Positions 45,981-58,300 of a stretch of DNA of 64,000 bases are shown piece by piece. Made by a program: the position numbers and the translations under genes. The stretch comes from Lepas anatifera (Eukaryota; Arthropoda; Thecostraca; Lepadidae), in the NCBI GenBank assembly GCA_034440635.1, contig JAOTON010000472.1, positions 496,001 through 560,000 of the forward strand, in the 5' to 3' direction. Each line of letters begins with the position of its first letter. Positions within the stretch are counted from its first letter, which is position 1. The notes under the pieces were generated by a model that saw only the letters and a list, made by a program, of their open reading frames with translations, searched no databases and was not told the DNA's origin.

Positions 45981-46157
45981 CCAGCCGACAGTCTCGCTCT
46001 AGGAGGTATAAGCAAATTGTGGTGAGATAGTTGTTCCGGTTTATCGGCACAGGTATCAGCAGCCAAGGCCACTCTTGTCATCAACTCCGTTCATGATTAG
46101 GTACAGGAATTCTGCGGTCTGCGACCATTGTTATGATGTAAAGATATTCATAATAAT

Positions 46158-46300
46158 TTTCAGGGGCTTATCGAGACACCAACTGCCAAGGTCATATGGC
46201 GTCACCAACTCTTTCCCTGTTGGGAGGGTTTCTCGGGAGCCAGCTAACTCCTTATTGAGGTAAGCCACCTGGTCTTGAACCGAAGTCAACTGAGAGAGTC
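46158..46300 (+). repeat. SINE-like dispersed repeat, copy 2
   Basis: Contains GACACCAACTGCCAAGGTCA, then TATGGCG and a body with CCCTGTTGGGAGGG, parallel to the 44273 copy. Confidence 0.55.
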
Positions 46301-46987
46301 TATTGACAAAGAGGCGCTTAAGCTTAAATAGGGTCGAGGCGTTGGTTTCGTACGGATCACATGAGTGGTGACTAATGCAGTCAGCTGCTGGCAGAGATGG
46401 CTGGCACGTGGTCTCCTACGTCACATCTTTATCCGTGCCTGCCATCCTTATCCGGCGCTCTACTCACACTTCCGCGTATGACAAATCGCTCTCGCAGTCA
46501 ATGCGGGCGCCGCCGGGTTGCCTGCTGTGCATTGACGGCAACATAGCGACATAGCTAGCTGCAAAGTGGTCGCGGCATGGCCTCAGCATTGTAATCGAAA
46601 CGAGCCTCTACTTTCTCACAGTTGTTGTTTTATATCCGTACATGTTTATCGCAAAGCAAATCACACCCACATGGCATATATATTTCACCGTTCAAACGCA
46701 GAATCTCGTGGGAATGACCCATAAACCTAGAAGGATGATAAAAAGCAGCAGACATCAAAAGAGCTTAAAGTAGCTGAAACCCAATAAAAAGGCCACCATG
46801 CGAAGGAAAAGTTGAAACCCTACCAGAACTGCAGTAAAACCGTGGCTTACACTAAAAAGAGACAAAGTGTTGTGGGAGTGAAATCAGTCCCTAAAAAGAC
46901 GATGAAACAGATTACAGTAACGGCGCTAAAAGACAAAAAACAAAACATAAGACGAAGACAGACGAAGAGCGCAAGATGAGGCAAACG

Positions 46988-47131
46988 GAACGTTTCGGTC
47001 CTTAACCGTTGTCATGCGATGAGTGTGGGAAAGCTGAGGCCTGAGGATAACTAACCTGAGTTCTGAGATTTACCTCAGGCCTCTAGCCACCTCCATCCCA
47101 CACTCATTGCCTGACGACGGTCAAGGACTGA
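46988..47131. repeat. Imperfect inverted repeat (retroelement-tail-like)
   Basis: The left arm AACGTTTCGGTCCTTAACCG...GAGTGTGGGA...GAGGCCTGAGG is matched in reverse complement by CCTCAGGCCTC...TCCCACACTC...CGGTCAAGGACTGAAACGTT. The arms are about 55-60 bp with a short spacer. It is immediately followed by (GTAT)n at 47141-47158. Confidence 0.75.
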
Positions 47132-47196
47132 AACGTTGCGTATGTATGTATGTATTTATTTGATCTCTCAGCATACATAACTTTAATATTCAACGG

Positions 47197-47250
47197 GAGC
47201 GATCGGCACAAAAGACCCATAAGGGTCTTAAATCGCGGTGCCTATCGCTC
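47197..47250. repeat. Nested hairpin (13-bp outer and 7-bp inner stems)
   Basis: GAGCGATCGGCAC (47197-47209) pairs with GTGCCTATCGCTC (47238-47250) with one mismatch. Inside it, AAGACCC pairs with GGGTCTT around a four-base loop. No open frame adjoins it. It may be the 3' end structure of a retroelement that includes the preceding GTAT tract. Confidence 0.75.
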
Positions 47251-48551
47251 GGTTTAATGTCATAAGCAGTAACCATTGCTCCACCACCAACCAAAACGGG
47301 CTTCCACCATTCGCGACAAGTCACACAACACTTGCAACAACTTATAATACAATCCACTCAGCGCCAATCATCACAGACAACAATTTCCACAAATGTGTAC
47401 CGTACACCATTCCACTTTGAACGCCCCCCCCACCCCCATCCAGTTCACAAGTTGAAACGCTTGGTTTGTATGAGGAAATTTTGAAATGCGTTGGCAATGA
47501 TAATTTGCAAACTTTTATCTGTAATGTTTCCAAAAATAAGAGTATCAATCACTTGTTTCATTGCAAAATTCCTGAGAATGTCATTGGTCGCTATCAAAGC
47601 CATCGTCAGTCGAGAAATCATTCCTCTCAGTTTTAAACATGTTCGCAGTTTAACAGTAGTTTGATCCAGAGTACTGTTTGATATTTTTGTCACAGGCTGT
47701 ATTTTTGTGGATTTTAGCTATTTCCAAGTTAATTTAATGTCTTCTGGATTTTCACCGTTTTCGATATTTAGGTATCTAATTCCCACGAGACTGACCGATG
47801 TCACCCTACCTAAATCAGACATTCCTGGAACTGTCAACTGAAGGAAACTCACCATTGAAACATTGTCAATGTTAAGGGGAGATACGCGAAAAAGATTATT
47901 ATTGTGGTGTCTTGCTATTTGAAAAATCCTGATTACGAAACTGTCAATTATTTTTGTATGTTCAGCAAAATTTTGGGAGGCCACTCACTTATTATCGAAA
48001 TAGGTTAACAGTTCCGATAAAATGCTGAAACCTTCACCCATCACTAACTTTTCGAAAACTATTAAATATTGAAAAGTAATGTATTTTTTGTAATAAAAAT
48101 TTATGTCCTGTATTTGTTCTTGAATTAATTTTACAAAGCCTTTAAAAATACAAAATGAAATTAGTTTGCCCTAGAAACGGAAAAACATAATTACTCAAGT
48201 CTTCAGCCGTTTCGTACCTCGGGTCTTGAGTCGTTTTCTGCTTCAGCCCCAGAGGATGACAAAACTTGTGCGTCAGAAAGGTCATGTGACCCCCCTATGA
48301 GGTGGCTGTACGTTCTGATTCGTCAATTGTGATTTCTTAAAAGTCCTATATTTTTGTTTTAATATCATTTTTGGCTGTAGCTTTTTTTAAATAGCTTTTT
48401 ATTTAATAGTTTTAAGCTTTCAAGTCACTGCTTAGGAAAAATGTGACCGGTTTTTTAGAGAATTTGATAGCCTTAGCTGGGGGTACGTCATTTACATCCA
48501 TGGGTGGAGAATTGTTCTGAAAATTACCCCGGCCGGCGGCCGATGCCTGGC
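47251..48551. other. No gene supported
   Basis: AT-rich. Two minus-strand frames (47445-47693, 47718-47984) of 80-90 codons lie in a row but match no family I recognise; they could be remnants of a decayed transposon gene. Confidence 0.3.
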
Positions 48552-48812
48552 CAGTGGCGGATCCAGCGCACCTGTTTGTGGGGGGGCAAAAAATTAACCA
48601 GGGCTCGTCGACCGGGGGGTGCGTGGGGTGGGAAACTACGTTGGCGTGGCCTTCATTGTGTCCACGGAGGGGGGTTGTGAAGTGGTGTTGGCGTGGTGTA
48701 GGATTTTGTGTCGTCGACCGGGAGAGAAGGGGGCCGCTAATTTGTATTGTTAGTCTCCCGCATATTTTTTAGAGGAAGGCTAAGCACATTTTTCCCCCTG
48801 GATCCGCCAGCT
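48552..48812. mobile_element. hAT-like MITE
   Basis: Ends CAGTGGCGGATCCAG and CTGGATCCGCCA are inverted repeats. Flanks TGCCTGGC and TGCCTAGC match at seven of eight positions. About 260 bp, GT-rich inside, no transposase. Confidence 0.75.
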
Positions 48813-49018
48813 TGCCTAGCATGCTTCCAGTGTACCTACGTACTCCAGAGGAATAATGAAATGGATAGTTTCCCCGCACAAACTGCCATGCCTATTGCTA
48901 AGGTCAGCTGTGGAGGTCCACAGTGGTCCATTGAAAAGTAAAGGAGCACAAAACAGACAAAAAAGTAAAGACGAAACACAGAATCTAGTTTTATTTTCAA
49001 TAACAATTTGTATGATCT

Positions 49019-50085
49019 TTTGAGGCAGTGAGTGGCCGCAAAAAGGTTTTCCTGGAAAGGGACACGGTAAATGGCATGGACAAAATATATCGGAACGATG
49101 ACGAGGAAGAGGGACGTCCTCGGGTGTGTGTTGACTTGATGCTGATGTTGGTGCTGGGATACCCATCTGGGGAACGGCTGATCGAATGCTTCCTGCAGAA
49201 TAAACAAATTTTGATAAGATAGTTATTTTACTACTAAGTGAACAGGCAACGTCGGATAATATCACAATGGCTTTAGTTTCAGCTGAAACCTGGATGGGCT
49301 TTTGTTGGGGTTTAACGACGCACCAACTGCCAGGGTCATACGGCTGGATGGACTTTTGAAGATGTGCATTCACATGTAGTTAAGATCAAATAAACACGTG
49401 GTTTGCTTTACTTTCCTATAGACACGCGAAAAAGCCTTCTGAACAAAAATAAATCCCGGAGTAAATACCAGACATTAAGTATTAAATATAGCGTGATTTC
49501 ATGTTTATATCGTGCTATCAAAGCCTGCATTAAATTATTATTGTAGTTTATCTAAAATGGGCAATGAGTCACAGTTTTCAATGCAGCTCAATGTATGCAC
49601 TTTTCAATGTACTCCACACGTGGTGGTAGAGGAGGTTGACTGGACTGACAAACTGGAAAAAGGCGGATGAAAATGAAATAGAAAGGTAGAGACCAAATGG
49701 GCTGCCAACTAAAACACTCCATCTGGATGTTGTGAATAAAATGGAAAATTTTTCCATCTATACAAACTGATAAAACATTGAACAAAGTATGTGAGTTGTG
49801 ATATCAAACCTAAAATGGCCGCCCTTGCCCTAAGTCCTTGGCAGGCAGCCGTGCAGACTATTTTGAATAATGTCATCATAAATCATATCAAATCATCCTC
49901 AGTACAAACGTTTTATGACAATCCATTTGCTTCCACTGACGTCCCCCCCAAGAACGTTTAGTTTTCGACATTTGTATTATTTAATAAACGTAATGCCTCA
50001 CCTTTCTCTTCGATGCTTGCTTAAAAGAATGCCTCCAAAGTCTTTTGCCGCTTCATCTTTACTGAATGTAGGGGAAGGATGTGAC
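49019..50085 (-). CDS. Candidate last two exons of an unknown minus-strand gene
   Basis: At 50002-50085 an 84-nt segment has a strong acceptor (TTTTTCTTTATAG) and donor (AAAG|GTGAGG). It is open in only one frame, reading SHPSPTFSKDEAAKDFGGIL and LSKHRRE. A second acceptor (TTTATTCTGCAG) is followed by a segment from 49200 downwards that continues in phase, with KHSISRSPDGYPSTNISIKS and a serine-rich run, to a stop near 49019. The intron would be about 0.8 kb. The dibasic-rich, low-complexity sequence could be a prohormone or the tail of a larger protein. No family is recognised and the support is splice-site pattern only. Confidence 0.22.
49300..49345 (+). repeat. SINE-like dispersed repeat, fragment
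   Basis: GTTGGGGTTTAACGACGCAC, then CAACTGCCAGGGTCATACGGC; core only, matching the copies at 44273 and 46158. Confidence 0.55.
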
Positions 50086-50648
50086 CTATAAAGAAAAATG
50101 GATTCGTGATAGGTAGGACAAAATAAAAACACCAGACACTCGTTACTCCTTCTTGTCTCTGTCAGGTAGCTGTGGAAATATGGGAACGGTTAAGTAGGTG
50201 CAGGGAAGCAAGATAATATTAGCTAAAATTAAAATGCATCCATCAATAGGTATTATGTAGGCACATATTGTTTGTAAATGCATCTTCGATTTATTGTAAA
50301 ATCTTACCATATTAACCGTAAATGTTGACCGTCTGCAGCATTAAAAAGGACTCCAAAAGTTACCCCGGCCATGGCCGGTGTGGCCGGGGCATGTTCTCCA
50401 CCCATGTTTACATCGATAAGAGGTGTACCGGTAAAGTCGTCTAGAAATGTTGACTTTGAGAGCAATTTTAAGGCATTTGCAGGCCGAATTCGCAAATTGA
50501 GAATAGGACTTCTGAAACAACTTTTTGTGACCTTTTGATCTAACCAATATTTTTTTCGCGTATCTCCCTTTAAAGTCAATATCACAGGTCAAATGCAAAT
50601 TCCATGAGTCAATGTCGCATACTCTCTTTTTGCCCAACGGTTGTTATA

Positions 50649-52262
50649 GTAGGGGAAAGTGGGGGGTCACGGACACCGTAACGATGGTGTGAGTTTTCGA
50701 TGACTAAATGAGCTTGTTTCGTTCCCATTTTTGCTGTAGAGATACTTCAGACACTTATCTACCACTGTGCAAGCAGCTATGTGTCTGTAATTATCCTATT
50801 AAAATTTGCGTAAAGTTTATAAAAAGTAGCAAAAGTCCATTTCACCCCACCCATTGGAGTAACATGGTCACCCCATGGGGCAAGATGGACAAGATGAACA
50901 AAGCGATCGAACCAGGCCTTGAAGAATTCCATCTGCATCCACCCACTGGGCGACTGTCGTCCGCCACGGGGAAGGAGGCATTTTCTTACTTTTTCAGTCA
51001 AAGGTTCAAAGGGAGTCATGCCTTTTCTGATTTTTTTATAGTGGAGGATTACATAGTATCAAGGGTTGTCGTGGAACTGTGCATAGGTTGATCCAGGATC
51101 GCCGATCAGGGGAGCGGCACCTTGCCGGGGAGGGGGGCATCCGGGCTAGGGGGCGGGCGGGCACCCAGGGGGAGCAGCGGGCCCGCCCCCAAACGCTTTG
51201 GCTCTAAGTGCCGGTCCCATCCATGTGGGTTGCCGAAGGCGCCCATCGAGGGGAAGGATGAGCCTTCACCTGACTTTTAGAGGCAGTGATACGCTGACTT
51301 CTCCCACTGCACCCATTATGCCGCCCCCTAAAACAATTTGCTCACCCCCAGGATGCAAAAATTGCCCGCCCTTTGGGTGAACAAGTGCACCCCTGAGGCA
51401 AAAATACCGCCCCCTCCACCGGCCTGCTGCCCCCTCTTGTGACCCTCCCCCAAATAAAAACCTGGGTGCGCGCCTGCCAGGGGGTGCCACTTTTGGAACG
51501 AAAAACCTATCAAGTGGGCGCCAAATCCTGTCGCAGGGCTAAGAGCGCTCTTCCCCCGCTTCTGAGGGGGAATTGGAAGCGACACTTTAGGGGGCCCATC
51601 AATTTCTCAGGGGGCACCGTGATCATTTCAGGGGGCGCTGACGGTCGAGGGGTACACCTACCCCTGGATGACCCCCAAATTTAATAATATGTTCTCCAGC
51701 ATTTCGGGCCCTGTGTCACCCCCCAAACCATCAGGCAAATCCACCTCCGCTCAGGTGTATTGCTGGACCCCAAAACCCTTGATAAATTTATTTATCTAAG
51801 CTTATATCGTATAAAATTAAAATACTCTTGTGCGGGATAACATGGACACCATGTCCATCTTGTCCCACACGTGGTGTCCGTCTTGCCCCATTTTGCTCGT
51901 CCTAAACAAACTTGGACATGAATCGGACGCCATTGCGATTATGCAGTCAGCGACTGCGGTGAACAAAATGTAACATATTGAAGAGCCTTATTACGTAATA
52001 CCAATAAAGTATCTATAGAAACATCCATGCAATGATCTTACGAATTCGATTGTGAAAATAACACATGAGTTGCAGTTTTTACTTTTATGAAAATTGTATA
52101 AAACCTAGAGAGCTTACCGGGCCCAACGTTTCTCTGCGACCGACGCGCGCTAAAAAGGAAGCGTTTTACACGCTTTTCTCGGTCGCGGCCCTGTCAGTTC
52201 GTCCCAAACAGGGGGGTGTCCGTCTTACCCACGGTGTCCATGACCCCCCCACTTTCCCCTAC
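50649..52262. mobile_element. TA-flanked Tc1/mariner-like non-autonomous element with nested MITE
   Basis: The left end GTAGGGGAAAGTGGGGGGTC, then ACGGACACCGT, is matched by the right end ACGGTGTCC-ATGACCCCCCC-ACTTTCCCCTAC in inverse orientation. TA lies on both sides (50647-50648, 52263-52264), as expected for the Tc1/mariner superfamily. The interior contains several GGACA(C/A)-type repeats of the end. A segment at about 51100-51660 resembles, inverted, the MITE family at 39105 and 45240, so it is a nested insertion. No transposase frame was recognised. Confidence 0.7.
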
Positions 52263-52264
52263 TA

Positions 52265-53708
52265 GTAATAATGTATATTTTTCACGAAAACATATCTGAC
52301 GTCATAGGTTAATAACATTGAGCGAGCATGACAAAAAATGTAAGAGAGAAAGTGTATGAGGCCTTTCTTCCATGACCTTGGTCCATTTCTATCTTTGACT
52401 TTTTCCGGATAATTGTGGCATTTTTCAATATGTCCCCGCCACGGCCGAGACTGGACTTTAATCACATCGTTCGACCTGGGAGATATTGACCCACGTCGTA
52501 AACTTTTACGTAGATCAGCATAGCCCTCACAAACCTAAAAAACCGGCGTTTTTTCTATAAATTGTGTTCTAGTTATTGCATGTGCGAATGTTGGGCTGGA
52601 ATTCTCTCTAAACTCATCAAGGGACTTGCCTAGACCCCATCCCACCATCCGAATGAACAATTCTTGCAATGGAGGATCAATTTGGATGGAACGTTTAACA
52701 CCCACCCCAGTGGATTTCCGATCCACCTTCGAGTTCGCCCCTGTGGGAGGCGGAGAGGGGGGGTGAGGGTTTGAACACTGCCTCTCGATCTCGGCTGCTA
52801 TGCGGGATAGCAAAAAAAGCGAATTTCGTTCAGTAGCCCATAAGAAATGGCAAAGAACTTTATCAATATAATTCGTAAAAAACGACAAAAATGACCAAGT
52901 CATTTTTGTTTGAAATAAATGTTGAGGTCATGACAGGTGTAAGAATGTGACATATTATAGAATGTTTTTGTTGGCTCTAACGCCTGACTGGGTTGAATTA
53001 GAGTCAATTTTTGGGCTTTTCTTTCACTTCTCCTTCGACCTAAGGCAAATCGAATGACTTATGGAATGACGTATGACATGGTGTATGCCATGACATGGCA
53101 TTTGATTGATTTAACAGTCAATATCAGGGGTGTGGATTTCCGCAAATCATTAGGGGTGCCAAAATTTGAAGAAAGAAGTAAATGGGCACCATAGAAAAGG
53201 CGATTACATAATACTATAATTGTCTGTGCTATAACACAGTCCTTTGGATCCAAAAAATGATAAAAATGCAATTCAAAAGGTATTTTAACACTAAATAGAT
53301 ATTTCATTGCGGATGCCCAGGCACACCCAAAGAGATATAAGTTGACACCTCTGCATGGTACCATCTGAGCAACAACTCATCACTATTCGAGACCGCTCAG
53401 CTGCCATTTCTACTACATTATGAGCGGCCGGTGTAGCTCAGGCGTAACAAATCCGTCTCCTGAGCTATGGGTTCAAATCCGCCCTTCGTAGTCATTTAGG
53501 CTTTTGTATTACATATCTTAACCTGCCTGTTGTTGCGAGGGTTAATCTCTATTTACTACTTCCCACCCACCTGGTACTTAATATATGTACGTTTTTTTCT
53601 TAACGATGACGATGTTGCCCTAGCTTGATGGCATTTCTGTCGTTTTTACTACAATATTTTCCTTTATTATTGTTGTAGACACCAAATGACCTCAGAAGTC
53701 GTTCTGCC
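52265..53708. other. No gene supported
   Basis: AT-rich DNA. The minus-strand frames at 52535-52903 and 53059-53364 show no conserved motif. A tRNA-like segment lies at 53431-53500. Confidence 0.35.
53431..53500 (+). repeat. tRNA-like segment, probably a SINE head or tRNA pseudogene
   Basis: GCCGGTGTAGCTCAGGCG resembles the internal A-box region of a tRNA, and GGGTTCAAATCC is a near-perfect B-box. The acceptor ends do not pair and the D-stem is not closed, so it is not a working tRNA. Confidence 0.35.
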
Positions 53709-53712
53709 TTAA

Positions 53713-54166
53713 AGGGAATGTGGCACCTTCATAACGTGATTTTAACTGAGATAGCCAAGTTGTAAAGCAAGTCAGAAAACCCGGTACTCAATATATCATT
53801 TGTCTTGGAACTGGAGATTTCCGTAGAAAAAAGCTAAAACCTACCTGCAATGTACCCCTCATGTACATACCTTTCGTAGCAGGCCAAAGTTGTCATGGCT
53901 GTTGGTGTGACGACAGAAGCTAACGTCACGGTGAGCATCAGCCAATAGAAGCCCTTAAAGCGCTTCGGGTATGGTAGTGGTTGCCAGATCATGACATCAT
54001 CCACAGGCAAATATTTATTTCTGCCCCTAGAGGAGCATTTTAAAGATAAAAATATTGAGCTTATTGTACATTTTTCAGAGAAATCATGAGTGGTTTCATT
54101 ATTTTCGGCTAAAAGTACGCCTAATTACACTGAATTCCAGGATTCGATTAAGGTGCCACATTCCCT
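53713..54166. mobile_element. TTAA-flanked MITE (family B), copy 2
   Basis: Flanked by TTAA at 53709-53712 and 54167-54170. It has the same ends as copy 1 and is similar to it throughout, for example AGCCAAGTTGTAAAGCAAGT and GTAGTGGTTGCCAGATCATG. At 454 bp it is 18 bp longer through small indels. Confidence 0.92.
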
Positions 54167-55261
54167 TTAAGACACCAAAGATGTTAATGATGATGATAAT
54201 ATAATACGATCATTTAGGAACGCCCCCTTCAATTTTCCTCAAAATTTTCCAATTGTAATCAAACTGGGGCCAAGCTTGCAAGTATAGAGTTTTGGGTTCT
54301 ACAAGTGAGGTTTTGTTGTCAGCAGGAAGTGGTTAATTACGTGTCCCCTTCACTTTTGATTGGTGGCAGGGGCGCAGCCAGAGCTTTGGTATGGGGGGCA
54401 CACCAACTTTGAAGGGCACCCAGGGAAAAAAAGGGCACTTTTTAACGTAACCTAAAAAACATACTATATCTTTGTTTATATCATTTTTTGGGCATCTTTG
54501 CCTCAGTAAAAATGCAAATAAATCATTGAGGGAGAAGGAAAACTCTATAAAAACCGAAAAAAGAAAAAATCATCAAAATGCCATGGAAGTAGCCGAACCA
54601 CGACTGTTTTGGATATATTTAAGGGCAAATCAGTCAACTCATGCAAGTACTTAACATCAGAGAAATCAGCGGAGCACGTGATATCTGTTACCATGTGCAA
54701 GTTAAGGCATATTGGAGTCGAAAATTTATTTGTTATGCCCATTGGTTTTGTCGTAACGCGTGAGCCCTGGCTGAACGCGGATAAAGTTTCTTGCCTCCCA
54801 CAATCGCCGTGGGACGAGGAGTGGCATAGTGTCTTTGGAAGAACAGAATTTTTGCTGCCGGAATAATTTGGGAGATACCTTTTGAACGCGTTTATTAAGT
54901 TCCACATTCTCAAGGATCGGTCCCAGTTAAGAGTAAAGAAGAGGTGAATGAGATGGTGTGGATGGGGATGGTGGGACAGGGCTGAAAATTGTGAAAACTA
55001 GTTCTTCATTTAAATTAATTAATAGAAATCCTGTTTTAGGTGACTGTCCTCTGAACTGAGGGGCACATGCCTTTTTATCATCACTTCCCAGAATCCACCA
55101 GTATAATAAGTAATTTATATAACCAGGGGTGCCTAGGCATCACAAGCCGTTTTAGAGATTCCTCATTCCTCGTTAGCTCCGTTTTACAAGGGGAGTTTCC
55201 ATCGTGTTCTTATTCCCCATCTATCCCAGGGACTAGACTAGCTCATTGGCCCCATAGATGA

Positions 55262-56918
55262 GGTCATCAGACTAGCTCAATGGGCCACAGATAGGCTCAT
55301 AGGGCTTTAAACCAGTTCCAGAAGCCTCAGAACAGTTTAAGGCGCCAGATCACCTCAGGGGCCTCAAGCCAACATTAGGGGCTCTCACAAGCTCAGCGCC
55401 CAGACCAGCTCAGGGTACCCTCAGAACCCAGATCCGCTCTTGGGCCCCAGATAAGCTCTTGGGGCCCCAGATCAGTTCAGGGGCCTCAAGTCAGATCAGG
55501 GGGCAAGATCAAGTCAGGGGCACCAAATCAGCTCAGTGATCCCTAACCAGCTAGGGGCCCAATCAGTTCAGGCGCCCCAGAGCTGCTCAGGGGACACTAG
55601 ATCGCCCCATAGGGCACCAGATCAGCTTCGGGGACAAACAATCAGATCAGTGGTCCCCGACCAGCTCGGGCCCCAGATCAGCTCGGGAATACCAGATCAA
55701 GTCAGGAGGCACTTAATCAGCTCAGGAACCCCATACCATCTCAGGGGCCCTCACCAGCCCCTGTGGGCCCAGCTCAGCTCAGGGCCTGGGAGCTGCTCAG
55801 GAAATCACGTAATCAACCCAGGAGGCCCGGGTCAGCTTACAGGGCACCGCATTAGCCATGGAGCACCAGACTAGCTCAGAGGGAATCAGATGGGCTCAGG
55901 AGACACAATGATGACTCAGGAGGCACCAGATCGACTCAGGGGTATTAGTTAAGTTCAGGGGGCAGTATATCTGCTCAAAGTGCACCAGATCGATCAGCTC
56001 AGGGGGCAAGTTCAACTCAGGGGCACTAAATCAGCTCAGGGATCCCTCACCAGCTCGGGGCCCAATCAGTTCAAAAGCCCCAGAGCTGTTCATCAGGGGA
56101 CACCAGATGCCCATAGGGCACCAGATCAGCTTCGGGTACAAACAATCAGATCAGTGGTCCCCGGCCATCTCGGGAATACCAGATCAAGTCAAGAGGCACT
56201 TAATCAGCTCAGGAGCCCCATACCATCTCAGGGGCCCTCATCAGCCTCTGTGGGCCCAGCTCAGCTCAGGACTTTAGAGCTGCTCATGAAATCACGTAAG
56301 GAGGCCCAGGTCAGCTGAAAGGGCACCAGATTAGCTCAGGGGCACCAGACTAGCTCAGAGGGTATCAGATGGACTCAGGAGGCACCAGATCGAATCAGGG
56401 GCATTAGTGCAGCTCAGGTGGCATCAGATCGATCCGCTCGGGGGCCCAGATCAGCTCCCAGCCCCCAGGCTATGGCAGGGGCCTAAATCAGCTCAGGGAG
56501 CAACATAACAGCTCAGGAAACACAAGATGGGCTCAGGGCCCACCAAACCAGCTCAGAGGGCACCAGACCATCTAAGGAGACATTAATAATCAGCTGAGGG
56601 AGCATCTAGTCAGCTGAAGAGGCACCATATTGACTTAGGATACAGTAGATCAACTTGGGGAGGCATGAGATCAGCTCGGGGGCACGAATCAGGTCCAGGG
56701 GCACTATATTAGCTATTAGGGCATCAAGCAAGCTCGGAGGCATTAGACTAACTCAGAGGGCATTATATAGGTTCAGGAGGCACAATTATTTGCTCAGTGG
56801 GGCACTCGATTTACTCAGGGGCACCAGATCAGCTTAGAGGGCAAGTAATCAGCTCAAGGGGCCAAGACCAGCTGAGAGGCCACGAGATGAGCTCAAGGGG
56901 AACCAGATTAGCTTCACC
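55262..56918. repeat. Degenerate ~20-bp minisatellite inside the hAT element
   Basis: Dozens of units of the type CACCAGATCAGCTCAGGGG, diverged in length and sequence. A longer segment around 55500-55860 is repeated at about 56000-56330, showing higher-order duplication. Shorter runs of the same unit separate the 3' blocks at 57202-57441 and 57731-58007. Confidence 0.9.
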
Positions 56919-58300
56919 CGTACAATTATTGGCGACGATGAGGCATTAGGTGGACACCTACCAGGTGCCCATACTCTTCCCGGGTGCTTGGAAAGGCGAC
57001 AGAATGCCATAGCTGACCGAAAAAGGTATTAAATTGTCCAACAAATCGCTACATGCGGTCCAGTTACATTTCGTTTCAACGGCGTAGGGCACTAAATTTC
57101 GAGCGGCACGGCCCAAATTTGGTACACCACCTGGACATCAAAAGGGCACCCCGGCAGTGATGGGGGCACGTGCCCCTGTGCCCCCCTGGCTGCACCCCTG
57201 GACAGTAGATAAACTCCGGGAGGCATTAAATAAGCTCAGGGGCCCCAATCAGCTCAAGGGGCACTAAAACAGCTAATAGGGCACCAGGCAAGCTCGGAGG
57301 CATCAGACTAACTCAAAGAGTATTATATAGGTTCAGAAAGCTCAATTATTTTCTCAGAGGGGCACCAGATTGACTACAAGGGCACCAGATCAGCTCAGAG
57401 GGCACATGATTAGCTCCAGGGGGCACCAGATGAGCTCCGCTCGTACGATTATTGGCGACGATGAGGCATTATCTGGAAACGGATTATGTGCCCTACTCTT
57501 CCCGGGTGCTTGGAAAGGCAACAGAATTCCCTAGCTGACCAAAAGAGGCACTTAGTTGTCAAACAATAGTTGAAATCGCTAAATGTACTCTAGTTCCATC
57601 TAGGTTCAACGGCCTAGGGCACTAAATTTCGAGCGGCATGGCCCAAACGGGGTACACCACCTGGCAATCAAAAGGGCACCCGGCACCGATGGGGGCACAT
57701 GCCCCCTGTTCCCCCTGGCTGCGCCCCTGGACAATAAACTCCGGGAGGCATTAAATAAGTTCAGGGGGCCCGGATCAGCCCAAGGGACACTAAAACAGCT
57801 AATAGGACACCAAGCAAGCTCGGAGGCATCAGACTAACTCAGAGAGCATTATATAGGTCCAGAAGGCACAATTATTTTCTCAGGGGGGCACCAAATTGAC
57901 TACGAGGGTATCAGATCAGCTCAGGGGGCATATGATCAGCTCCAGGGGCCAACACCAGCGCTCAGGGAGCACCAGATGAGCTCAAGGGGCACCAGATTAG
58001 CTCCGCTCGTACGATTATTGGCGACGATGAGGCATTTTCTGGAAACAGATTATGTGCCTATACTCCTCCCGGGTGCTTGGAAAGGCGTCAGAATGCCCTA
58101 ACTGACCAAAAAGGCACTTAATTGTCAAACAATAGTTTAAATCGCTAAATGCAGTCTAGTTCCATCTAGGCTCAACGGCGTAGGGCACTAAAATTCGAGC
58201 GGCACGGCCCAAATAGGGTACACCACCTGACAATCAAAAGGGCACCCCGGCACCGATGGGGGGGGCACGTGCCCCCTGTGCCCCCCTGGCTGCGCCCCTG
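56919..58300. repeat. Three tandem copies of the hAT 3' terminal block
   Basis: Copies at about 56919-57201, 57442-57730 and 58008-58300 each start CGTAC(A/G)ATTATTGGCGACG. Each continues through CCCGGGTGCTTGGAAAGGC and AATTTCGAGCGGCA and ends GGCTGC(A/G)CCCCTG, the terminal inverted repeat itself. Spacing is about 524 and 566 bases because minisatellite units lie between copies. Confidence 0.92.

Larger units (their letters stand above)
54367..58300. mobile_element. 3.9-kb hAT-like element with minisatellite cargo
   Basis: Ends CAGGGGCGCAGCCAG (54367-54381) and CTGGCTGCGCCCCTG (58286-58300) are a perfect 15-bp inverted repeat. The 8-bp target duplication ATTGGTGG is exact (54359-54366, 58301-58308), so this is one hAT-style insertion. 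The interior has no recognisable transposase. From about 55260 it is filled with a degenerate ~20-bp minisatellite, then three tandem copies of its own 3' end. Confidence 0.93.

Noticed and set aside
53431..53500. Functional tRNA gene
   Set aside because: A- and B-box-like motifs are present but the acceptor and D stems do not pair.
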